Source: Jatrophihabitans sp964252635 (lineage in GTDB: Bacteria > Actinomycetota > Actinomycetes > Mycobacteriales > Jatrophihabitantaceae). From it: 64,000 nucleotides of DNA. Position 1 is the first letter of the stretch. The number at the start of each line of letters is the position of its first letter. The stretch lies in the NCBI RefSeq assembly GCF_964252635.1, contig NZ_CAXUNP010000006.1, positions 1-64,000 on the forward strand, written 5' to 3'. Below the pieces are notes generated by a model. It was not told where the DNA came from and did not search any database. It saw nothing but the letters and a program-made list of their open reading frames with translations. Positions 50,043-58,678 of the stretch are shown piece by piece. A program made the translations under genes and the position numbers.

Positions 50043-52360
50043 ATGACGACAGTCGAGCAGAACACGGACAGCATTCGCGGCAGCATCCTGGGGACGCGGG
50101 TGCGACGCGTCGAGGACCCCGCCTTCCTCACGACCGGCGCGGTCTACACCGAAGACCTGGTCGACGAGCGCCTGGCCGGTGCGCTGCGGGCCACCTTCGT
50201 CCGCTCGCCCATCGCCCACGCCCGGATCACCTCGATGGACACGGCTGCTGCGATGGCATCCCCCAGTGTGGTCGCGGTCTACACCGCGGCCGACCTCGAC
50301 ACCCCGCCGCAACCGCCGCCGCTGCCGGCCTACGACACGATCTTCGCCCAACCGCTGCTGGCCGACGGCGTCGTGCGCTTCGTCGGCGAGCCCGTGGCCG
50401 TGGTGCTGACCGACGACCGGTACGCGGGAGAGGACGCGGCCGAGCTCGTCGACGTCGAGTACGACCCGCTGCCCGCGGTCGTCGACCCCAAGGCCGCCCT
50501 GGCCGGTGAGACATTGCTGTTCCCCGACGCGGGCACGAACGTGATCCTGAATCGGGCGGCAGAGTTCACGGACGACTTCTTTGCCGACTGTGCGGTGGTC
50601 GTGTCGCAGGAGATCGTGAACCAGCGCGTGGCGGTCGCCCCACTGGAGGTGCGTTCGGCCGCAGCCGTGTGGGGTGCGGACGGTCGACTGACCCTGTGGT
50701 TGCCGAACCAGGGCGCGCAGGGCAGCAAGGCCTCGGTCAAGGGCATGCTGGGCCTGCCGGACGAGCAGGTACGCATCATCACCCCGGACGTCGGCGGGGC
50801 GTTCGGGGCGAAGTTCGGCGCCGACCCGGAGCACGTGGTCGTCGCGTGGGCCGCCCGCCGGGCGGGACGGCCGGTCACCTGGGTCGAGACCCGCTCCGAG
50901 AACATGGTCGCCATGGCGCACGGCCGCGCGCAGGTGCAGACCGTCACCATCGGCGGTGACCGCGACGGCACGGTCCGCGCCTACCGGCTCTACGTCCTGC
51001 AGGACAGCGGCGCCTACGGGCGGTTCGGGGCGCTGCTGCCCAGCCTCACCCTGCTCATGGCGCCCGGGGTCTACGACATCCCCAAGCTCGAGCTGGCCTT
51101 CGACAGCGTCGTCACCAACACCACTCCCGTCGGCGCGTACCGCGGCGCCGGGCGACCCGAGGCCACGGCCGCGGTCGAGCGGGCCATCGACCTGTTCGCC
51201 GCCGAGCTCGGCCTCGACCCGGCGGTGGTGCGCGAGAAGAACCTGCTGCCGGCCTTCACCGAACCGCTCCGGTCCGGTGGTGGGGCCCTCTACGACTCCG
51301 GCAACTACCCGATGGCACTGCGCAAGGTGCTGGAGGCTGCCGACTGCGACGGGCTGCGCCGTGAGCAGGCCGCTCGGCGCGAGCGCGGCGACGCGAGGCA
51401 GTTGGGCATCGGGCTGAGCACCTACGTCGAGATCACCGGTGGTGGCGACGAGTCCGGAGACCCGCACGAGAACGCCACCGTCGAGATCCATCCCGACGGC
51501 AGCGCGACCATACTCACCGGTACGTCGCCGCACGGGCAGGGCCACGCGACGGCCTGGGCCATGCTGGCCAGCGAGGAGTTCGGGATCCCCGTCGACCGGA
51601 TCACCGTGAAGTGGGGTGACACCGACCTCGTCCCCGAGGGCGGCGGCACCGGTGGTTCGCGGTCGTTGCAGCAGGGCGGGGCCGCGGTGCGCCAGGCCTC
51701 GCGCGAGCTCGTCGAGCTGGCGAAGACGCGCGCCGCCGACGTCCTCGAGGTCGACCCCGGCGACCTGGTCGTCGACCGTGCCGCCGCCGGCCTGACCGTT
51801 GCCGGAGCGCCGGGTACCGGGGTGTCGTTCGCCGCGCTCGCCGACCGGGAGCGGCTGTTCGTGCGCAGCGTCTTCAGTGCACCGGGCGCCACGTACCCGT
51901 TCGGCGCCCACGTCGCGGTCGTCGAGGTCGACATCGAGACCGGCAAGGCGACTCTGCAACGCATCATCGCCCTCGACGACGCCGGAACGATCATCAACCC
52001 GTTGCTGGCCGATGGGCAGCGCCACGGCGGGCTGGCGCAGGGCGCGGCGCAGGCCCTGCTCGAAGAGGTGCTGCACGACCCGGACGGCAACCCGACGACC
52101 ACGACGCTGGCCGACTACCCGATCGTGTCCATCACCGAGGTGCCGAGCTTCGAGCTGGTCGAGTCCGAGACGCCGACGTCCTACAACCCGCTGGGCGCCA
52201 AGGGCATCGGCGAGGCGGGCACGATCGGGTCGACGCCGGCCGTGCAGAACGCGGTGATCGACGCGGTGTCCCACCTCGGGGTACGGCACATCGACATGCC
52301 GACGACGTCGCTGCGGGTCTGGCGCGCCATTCACGCAGCGCAGCAGGAGGGTGAGCACTG

Positions 52361-52361
<1 letters not shown>
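50043..52361 (+). CDS. Molybdenum hydroxylase large subunit (form II CoxL-like/xanthine dehydrogenase family)
   Basis: A 772-residue molybdopterin-binding subunit. The active-site loop is GAYRGAGRPE, the form II motif, not the AYXCSFR of true CO dehydrogenases, so aldehyde, purine or aromatic hydroxylation is more likely. Cofactor contacts are in GGAFGAKFG, GTSPHGQGHATAW, GGTGGSRSLQQGG and GAKGIGEAGTIGS. GGAGGTG precedes ATG 50043. The subunit order here is large-small-medium, with 1-bp and 4-bp overlaps. Confidence 0.92.
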
Positions 52362-52854
<493 letters not shown>

Positions 52855-52858
<4 letters not shown>

Positions 52859-53664
52859 TCCCCCCGGCCTTCGACTACGTCCGCGCCGGCTCGGTCGACG
52901 AGGCGGTGTCGTTGCTGCACGAGCACGGTGACGACGCCAAGCTGCTCGCCGGCGGGCACTCCCTGCTGCCCATGATGAAGCTGCGCTTCGCGTTCCCGTC
53001 GGTGCTCGTCGACATCGGCCACATCGTCGACGGTTCCTACGTCCGGGTCGAGGGCGACGAGGTGGCCATCGGCGCGCTGACCCGGCACGCCGAGCTCGTC
53101 GGTTCGGCGGTCCTGCGCACCGAAGCGCCGCTCGTCGCGCTCGTGGCCGGCTACGTGGGTGACCCCCAAATCCGCAACCGTGGCACCATCGGCGGCTCCG
53201 TCGCGCACGCCGACCCGGCTGCCGACCTGCCGGCGGCGGTGCTCGCGTCCGATGCCACGTTGGTCGCGCAGGGCCCGGGTGGCCGGCGCAACATCGGTGC
53301 CGCCGAGTTCTTCGAGGGCTACTTCGAGACCGCGCTGGAGCCCGACGAGATGCTGGTCGAGATCCGCGTGCCCCGCACCGGCACGGCCGGGGCGCACTAC
53401 GAGAAGTTCACCCGTCGCGCCAACGACTGGGCCATCGTCGGCGTCGCCACCGTCGCCGGGCGGGTCGCGTTGGCCAACATGGGCGGCGCACCGCTGCGGG
53501 CCGAGGCCACCGAGGCGGCCCTGGTCGACGGCGCGTCGATCGAGGACGCCGCGGCGCTCGCGGCCGAGGGCACGACGCCGGTCGAGGACATGCACGCCGA
53601 CGGCGAGTACCGCCAGCACCTCGCGCGCGTACTCACCCGCAGGGCGCTGGCGGCCGCGTCCTAG
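52855..53664 (+). CDS. Molybdenum hydroxylase FAD-binding medium subunit
   Basis: A 269-residue FAD subunit with the two FAD motifs AGGHSLLPMMKLR and TIGGSVAHADPAAD. GTG start overlaps the small-subunit stop. It completes the enzyme. No CoxD/E/F/G-type maturation genes follow, so insertion of the cofactor depends on genes elsewhere. Its TAG is shared with the stop of the convergent Gfo/Idh gene (CTAG). Confidence 0.93.
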
Positions 53665-54695
53665 CCGGGCTCGCCGGGGTAGCGCACCCCGAGCTGGGCC
53701 CGGACCTCGTCGAGGACCTGCATGATGCGCAGCGTCTCGTCGAGCGGCATCAGGTCGGACTCGGTGCGGCCGTCGGCGAGCAGGCGCGCGAACTCGGCCG
53801 CCTGGTAGGCCAGCCCGTGCGTGCGCGCCGGCGGCTCGTAACGGTCGAGCTCGACGTCGTCGCCGTCGAACAGGCGGACGGTGTTCGGCCGGTAGAACCA
53901 GCTGTCGACGTCGACGCGGGCTTCAGTGCCGATGACGGAGGCGAGGCAGGCCGAGTGCGCAGCCATGGTGGTCGACAACGTCCCGACGGCCCCGGACGCC
54001 GAGACGACACCGATGGTCTCGCCCTCGTCGACACCCGTCGTGGCGATCGTCCCGAACGCCTGGACGCGGTCGAAACCGCCGAGGGCGAGGTGCGCGAACG
54101 ACACCGGGTAGATGCCCAGGTCGAGCAGCGCGCCGCCGGCCAGCGCCGGGTCGCTCATCCGCTGCGGGCCGTCCGGGTAGAGGTGCTGCCCGTGGTCGGC
54201 GATGACGGCCTTCACCTCGCCGAGCAGGCCGTTCTCCAGGCACTGCCGGACGACGTCGAGGTGCGGCAGGAACCGCGTCCACATGGCCTCGACGACGAGC
54301 AGGTTGGCGGCGCGTGCCGCGTCGATCACCGCGGCCGCCTCGGCGGCATTGCGGGTGAACGCCTTCTCGACGAGCACCGGCTTGCCCGCGGCGAGTGCCA
54401 GCAGGGCGTGGTCGCGGTGCTCGGAGTGCGGGCTGGCCACGTAGACCGCGTCGATCCCGTCGTCGCCGACGAGCTGTTCGTAGCTGCCGTAGGCACGGTC
54501 GACGCCGAATTCGTCGGCGAAGGCCTGGGCGCGGTCCTGGGCGCGTGAGCCGACGGCGACGACGCGGGACGCCGTGGTGGCGTGGACGGCGGCCGTCCAG
54601 TCGCGGGCGATGCCGCCGGGGGCGAGGACGCCCCAGCGGATCGGCGGTGCGTCGTCACGGTCGGGGGTGCGGGAGGCGGGCAGCGAGAGCGTCAT
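53661..54695 (-). CDS. Gfo/Idh/MocA-family oxidoreductase
   Basis: A 344-residue NAD(P)-dependent sugar/cyclitol dehydrogenase-like protein. The Rossmann motif is WGVLAPGGIARDWTAAV; VYVASPHSEHRDHALLALAAGKPVLVEKAF (in part) holds the conserved EKxx Lys, and GGGALLDLGIYPV-like residues (GGALLDLGIYPVSFAH) follow. Substrate unknown. ATG 54695 is chosen with GGGGG upstream. Divergent from the J-like membrane protein gene. Confidence 0.88.
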   Translation of the reverse strand: MTLSLPASRTPDRDDAPPIRWGVLAPGGIARDWTAAVHATTASRVVAVGSRAQDRAQAFADEFGVDRAYGSYEQLVGDDGIDAVYVASPHSEHRDHALLALAAGKPVLVEKAFTRNAAEAAAVIDAARAANLLVVEAMWTRFLPHLDVVRQCLENGLLGEVKAVIADHGQHLYPDGPQRMSDPALAGGALLDLGIYPVSFAHLALGGFDRVQAFGTIATTGVDEGETIGVVSASGAVGTLSTTMAAHSACLASVIGTEARVDVDSWFYRPNTVRLFDGDDVELDRYEPPARTHGLAYQAAEFARLLADGRTESDLMPLDETLRIMQVLDEVRAQLGVRYPGEPG

Positions 54696-54782
54696 GCCCC
54701 CATCATGTCCGCCCAGCAGTGTCGCCCACCGTGAAGATCGTGTTAGATTCGGTCGTCGCGGGGACGAACGTCGAGGAGTGTC

Positions 54783-55499
54783 ATGTCGTCCACGTCTGCC
54801 TCCGCCGCTGAGCACCGTCCGCGGCATGCTCGGCCCGACTCCGTCCCGGCCAAGACACCCTCCACGCCGACGGCCGAGGACGAGCTACGCCGAATGATCG
54901 GGGTGTCCGCGGACTGCTCGCGCGAGCAGGTACGCGTGGGCTACGACCTCGCGGTGCATCGTGCGACGCGAAGCGGTGACCACGCCCATGCTCTGCGTTT
55001 GTCACGCGCCTACGACCAATTGCCCGCAGCCACTCGTGCGCGGCTGTACCCCACGTCTCGAGCGAACGCGGTGAGCCCGCGGCCGCAGGGGTCAGGATCG
55101 GGTAGGTCGCAACGAACCCTCGTTGCTAGGAGGCGAGGGGCCCGGCGCACGCGAGCGTTCTGGCTTCGTTTGGTCCTGTACGGGCTCATCGCGCCTCTTG
55201 CGGTAGGCATCGGAACTTACGTCGGGGCGCACCGGTATCAGCAGCAGCAATCGTCGGACACGCAACGCCTGCACCAGCCCGGTGTCTTCGTGACACGCCC
55301 TCAGCCTCTCCCGACAGCGCCGAGGATGCCTGGCAACGCACCGGCGGTAATCGTGCCGGTGAACGCCTCGACAGGTGCGAACGGGTTGGTGACCTTAGTG
55401 TGCCAGCCTGCACCGGGCGCGCCTGGCTATTTGATGTCCGCACCGCGCGGCGCCGTCGTCCGGTGCACCAATGGAGCCACCCCCACAGTCGTCGGGTAG
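54783..55499 (+). CDS. Membrane protein with degenerate J-like domain
   Basis: A 238-residue protein. Residues about 30-90 resemble a DnaJ J-domain (DELRRMIGVSADCSREQVRVGY and LRLSRAYDQLPAATRARLY), but the HPD tripeptide is missing (VHRAT instead), so it should not stimulate Hsp70. A transmembrane helix lies near 128-148 (LRLVLYGLIAPLAVGIGTYV), with a Pro/Thr-rich extracytoplasmic tail. Codon choice is less GC-biased than around. Function unknown. AGGAG precedes the ATG; a hairpin ends it. Confidence 0.6.
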   Translation: MSSTSASAAEHRPRHARPDSVPAKTPSTPTAEDELRRMIGVSADCSREQVRVGYDLAVHRATRSGDHAHALRLSRAYDQLPAATRARLYPTSRANAVSPRPQGSGSGRSQRTLVARRRGARRTRAFWLRLVLYGLIAPLAVGIGTYVGAHRYQQQQSSDTQRLHQPGVFVTRPQPLPTAPRMPGNAPAVIVPVNASTGANGLVTLVCQPAPGAPGYLMSAPRGAVVRCTNGATPTVVG

Positions 55500-55522
55500 G
55501 GCAGCGGGATACGGACGATCAT

Positions 55523-55560
55523 CACGCACTGTGCAGGGCGGTCGACCTGCACAGTGCGTG
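55523..55560 (+). terminator. Perfect hairpin after the J-like gene
   Basis: CACGCACTGTGCAGG and CCTGCACAGTGCGTG form a perfect 15-bp stem around eight bases (GCGGTCGA). Confidence 0.85.
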
Positions 55561-55656
55561 TCGATCACCTGAGAGTGACGAGGCGCGACGGCGGTTGGGC
55601 GGCGACCCACGCGGGCATACCCGGGTCGTCAGCGGTCGCCGCCGGAAGGGGCGTTG

Positions 55657-56319
55657 ATGTCTCGCACTGTGTGGTGCCTCGGTACGGTCGTCGCCGCGCT
55701 GGCAATCACCGCCTGCTCGAGCAGCTCCTCGGGCAACGGCTCGTCGCCGTCGACGTCGGCTCCCACCGCATCCGCGTCGACGGCCACCGCGACCGTCACC
55801 GCACCGGCGAGCTCGTCGTCGTCCGCGTCCGCGTCCTCAAGTGCGAGCACCAGCACGCCCGCCACACCCGCCGCCGCCGGCGGCACCATCCCGTGCACAC
55901 CCACGGTGTCCACGTTCTCGGTCGGCGGGCAGGACGGCGCGTCGATGCACACGGTGTTCGTCGTGACCGCGCGCAATGCGTCGCGGCAGACGTGCGTCAC
56001 GCAGGGCTATCCGGGCGTGGCCCTGCTCGACGCCAAAGGTCGGCAGATCGAGCAGGCGACCCGTAAGCCGTTCGGGTTCATGGGCGGGCTGCAGCACGGT
56101 TCGCCGCCGCGCATCGTGTTGCATCCCGGGCAGCGAGCCAGCGCCCGGATCGAGGGTTTCACCATCAACGAGGCGACCCAGCGGGCCTGTACGCACAGCC
56201 CCGCCATCCTGTTCACGCTGCCCGACAACCGTGACTCGACGCGGCTGCGGGTGTCGTTCCCGGCCTGCAAAGGTGTGCAGGTGCACCCGATGGTGCCCGG
56301 CACGACGGGCAGTCGCTGA
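55657..56319 (+). CDS. DUF4232-type secreted lipoprotein
   Basis: A 220-residue lipoprotein: signal peptide with lipobox AITAC (Cys about residue 20), a long Ser/Thr/Ala tether (about 21-75), then a DUF4232 beta-sandwich with paired Cys (IPCTP ... QTCVTQGYPGVALLD ... RACTHSPAI ... FPACKGVQVHP). Exposed on the outer face of the membrane. Function of DUF4232 is unknown. ATG 55657 follows GGAAGGGG; the TTG at 55654 is not used. Confidence 0.85.
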   Translation: MSRTVWCLGTVVAALAITACSSSSSGNGSSPSTSAPTASASTATATVTAPASSSSSASASSSASTSTPATPAAAGGTIPCTPTVSTFSVGGQDGASMHTVFVVTARNASRQTCVTQGYPGVALLDAKGRQIEQATRKPFGFMGGLQHGSPPRIVLHPGQRASARIEGFTINEATQRACTHSPAILFTLPDNRDSTRLRVSFPACKGVQVHPMVPGTTGSR

Positions 56320-56357
56320 CCACCGACCTACCGACACCACGCGACACGAGAGGCGAC

Positions 56358-56513
56358 ATGGCCGAGAAGAAGGGCAAGGGCAGCGACACCGCGAAGCGGG
56401 CCAACGCCAAGGCGTCCAAGGAGGGCAAGAAGAACCCGCGTACCTCGTCCTCCGCGCAGTCCGAGCTGGGCAAGAAGGGTGCCAAGGCCAAGAAGAAGAA
56501 GAGCAAGAAGTAG
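56358..56513 (+). CDS. 51-residue lysine-rich basic protein
   Basis: MAEKKGKGSDTAKRANAKAS and so on to AKAKKKKSKK: about one third Lys, no hydrophobic core. The ATG has GAGAGGCG upstream and codon use is typical. Such small basic proteins may bind nucleic acid; also seen in Streptomyces as unnamed small proteins. Confidence 0.6.
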   Translation: MAEKKGKGSDTAKRANAKASKEGKKNPRTSSSAQSELGKKGAKAKKKKSKK

Positions 56514-56530
56514 CCCACCACCGTCCCGGT

Positions 56531-56536
56531 TAGGGT
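56531..56536 (+). promoter_or_regulatory. -10 box for leaderless membrane-protein gene
   Basis: TAGGGT, six bases before GTG 56543. Confidence 0.5.
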
Positions 56537-56542
56537 CCATGG

Positions 56543-57034
56543 GTGCAGCTACCCCGCGACCTGCCCGGTAACCCGGCGAGTGCGGTGTACGGGACGATCG
56601 TGGTCGCCGGTCAGCTGATGGTCGAGGGCGGCTCGAGCCACTCCGTCGGGCGGATCCTCGGCTCCCTGGCCGCCGCCCTCGTCGTGTTCTGGCTCGCCCA
56701 CGCCTACACCGACACGCTCGGCGGGGTCATCACCGGCGGCGCCCGCAACGCCGACACGGCGCCGCCGTCGCTGCGTCACGCCCTCCGTGTCGAGTGGCCG
56801 ATCGTCGAGAGCGGCATCGCGCCCGCGGCCGTGCTCGGCCTGGCCTGGCTGGTCGGGGCCTCACCGCACGCCGCCACGTGGGCAGGCGCCGTCGTCGCCG
56901 CGATCGAACTCGTCGGCTGGGCGCTGCTGGCCGCCCGCCGGGCAGAGGCGCGCGGGCCGCGGCTGGTGGCCTTCGTGGTGACGGCAGCCGTGTTCGGCGG
57001 TGTGCTCGTGGTGGCCAAGTACCTCATCCACTGA
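56543..57034 (+). CDS. Small integral membrane protein
   Basis: A 163-residue protein with about four membrane helices (around 33-60, 88-107, 112-130 and 140-160) and the polar loop SLRHALRVEWPIVESGIAPA. Unnamed family; GTG start supported by the leaderless spacing. Followed by the 5-bp tandem repeat and a convergent gene. Confidence 0.7.
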   Translation: MQLPRDLPGNPASAVYGTIVVAGQLMVEGGSSHSVGRILGSLAAALVVFWLAHAYTDTLGGVITGGARNADTAPPSLRHALRVEWPIVESGIAPAAVLGLAWLVGASPHAATWAGAVVAAIELVGWALLAARRAEARGPRLVAFVVTAAVFGGVLVVAKYLIH

Positions 57035-57057
57035 CGCGACGCGACGCGACGCGACGC
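57033..57057. repeat. 5-bp tandem repeat (GACGC x5)
   Basis: GACGC is repeated five times, starting within the TGA of the membrane-protein gene. A slippage-prone microsatellite between convergent genes. Confidence 0.9.
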
Positions 57058-57060
57058 TGC

Positions 57061-57393
57061 TCACCCGCGCCGGCGCGCGGCGGCCCAGCGGTCGATGACG
57101 ATGGGGATGGCTGTGAACCGCCAGAAGTGCGGTGACACGAGGCCGTCGGACATGCCGTGGCCGATCGACAGTGCGTCGACGGGCACCATGTCGTCCGGGC
57201 TCGGTCGCTTCGGCAGCTCGACCCCGACGACCCGTTCGTAGGCGCTCTCGACGATCTCGCGGACGGAGGCGAACGACTCGGGCAGGCCCAACCCGCCGAG
57301 GTCGTCCGCCAACCGGGTCCACAGGGCGGCGTCGCCGCGCAACCAGTACTGCTCCGGCCGTCGGACGAGCAGGTCGCCCATCGTCTCCGCCAC
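57061..57393 (-). CDS. Conserved hypothetical protein
   Basis: A 110-residue soluble protein; typical phrases are RRPEQYWLRGDAALWTRLAD and GHGMSDGLVSPHFWRF. No motif links it to a known enzyme. It converges on the membrane-protein gene and is divergent from the thiolase gene, whose start lies 41 bp away. Confidence 0.6.
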   Translation of the reverse strand: MAETMGDLLVRRPEQYWLRGDAALWTRLADDLGGLGLPESFASVREIVESAYERVVGVELPKRPSPDDMVPVDALSIGHGMSDGLVSPHFWRFTAIPIVIDRWAAARRRG

Positions 57394-57433
57394 GCCAGCA
57401 CCCTAGCCGCGGCGGTGCGGCAGACTCGGGGCC

Positions 57434-58645
57434 ATGACCGCCATCGATCGCGACCCCGTGGCCTTCGTCTACGACGCCGTGCGTACCCCGTTCGGCCGGT
57501 TCAACGGTGCGCTGGCCGGCACCCGCCCCGACGACCTGGCCGCCACGGTCGTGCGGGCGGTGATGGAACGGTCGCCGAACCTTGCGCCGGACGACGTCGA
57601 CGAGGTGACCTTCGGTCTCGCCAACGGGGCAGGTGAGGACAACCGCAACGTCGGGCGCATGGCCGTGCTGCTCGCCGGGCTGCCGACCTCGGTGCCGGGC
57701 TCGACGGTCAACCGCCTCTGTGGCTCGTCCCTCGACGCCGCGATGGGCGCGTCGCGCCAGATCGAGACCGGCGACGCGGACGTCGTCATCGCCGCCGGCG
57801 TCGAGTCGATGACCCGCGCGCCGTGGGTGCTGCCCAAGCCCGACCGCGCGTTCCCGGTCGCCAACGTCACCGCGGTCTCGACCGCCCTCGGGTGGCGGCT
57901 GGTCAACGACCGGATGCCGGCGGAGTGGACGGTGAGCCTCGGTGAGGCCAACGAGATGCTGGCCGAGAAGTTCGGCGTCTCGCGCGAGCGGCAGGACGAG
58001 TTCTCGGCCCGCTCGCACCAGCGCGCCGACACGGCGTGGAACGACGGGTTCTACGACGGACTCGTGGTCGGGGTCGACGGTGTCGACCTGACGCGAGACG
58101 AGGGCATCCGGCCTGGCAGCACCGCGGAGAAACTGGCCGCGCTCAAGCCCGTGTTCCGTCGGGACGGCACCATCACCGCCGGCAACGCGTCACCGCTGAA
58201 CGACGGCGCTTCTGCAGTGTTGCTGGGCTCCGCTTCCGCGACGGACCTGATCGGCCGTGAGCCGGTGGCTCGGGTAGCAGGCCGCGGTGCGTTCGCGCTC
58301 GACCCGCAGGACTTCGGCTACGCCCCCGTGGAGGCCGCGAACCGCGCGCTGGCACGGGCTGGCATCGGCTGGTCCGACGTCGGCGCCGTCGAGCTCAACG
58401 AGGCGTTCGCCGTGCAGTCCCTGGCCTGCGTCGACGGGTGGAAGATCGACCCCGACATCGTCAACACCCGCGGCGGGGCCATCGCCATCGGTCATCCGCT
58501 CGGTGCGTCCGGTGCTCGGGTGCTCGGCACGTTGGCCGAGGTGCTGCGGCGCGACCGGCTGCGCTGGGGCGTTGCCGCGATCTGCATCGGCGTCGGTCAG
58601 GGCCTCGCCGTCGTCCTGGAGAACGTGAGCAGCGCAGGCGCGTAA
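57434..58645 (+). CDS. Acetyl-CoA acetyltransferase/3-oxoadipyl-CoA thiolase-like
   Basis: A 403-residue thiolase. Nucleophile Cys96 is in NRLCGSSLDAAM, the His in IAIGHPLGASGARV and the second Cys in AICIGVGQG. The family includes PcaF/PaaJ-like enzymes that split 3-oxoadipyl-CoA to succinyl-CoA and acetyl-CoA; the EDNRNVGRMA stretch is common in that subgroup. The paa cluster at 7-15 kb lacks paaJ, so this gene could complete it, but it stands alone here. Confidence 0.88.
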   Translation: MTAIDRDPVAFVYDAVRTPFGRFNGALAGTRPDDLAATVVRAVMERSPNLAPDDVDEVTFGLANGAGEDNRNVGRMAVLLAGLPTSVPGSTVNRLCGSSLDAAMGASRQIETGDADVVIAAGVESMTRAPWVLPKPDRAFPVANVTAVSTALGWRLVNDRMPAEWTVSLGEANEMLAEKFGVSRERQDEFSARSHQRADTAWNDGFYDGLVVGVDGVDLTRDEGIRPGSTAEKLAALKPVFRRDGTITAGNASPLNDGASAVLLGSASATDLIGREPVARVAGRGAFALDPQDFGYAPVEAANRALARAGIGWSDVGAVELNEAFAVQSLACVDGWKIDPDIVNTRGGAIAIGHPLGASGARVLGTLAEVLRRDRLRWGVAAICIGVGQGLAVVLENVSSAGA

Positions 58646-58678
58646 GGAATGTGTCTCATGGCGTCACGTTGACTTGCC

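Noticed and set aside
49971..52358. 795-codon minus-strand ORF
   Set aside because: Antisense shadow of the molybdenum hydroxylase large subunit, whose motifs are intact.
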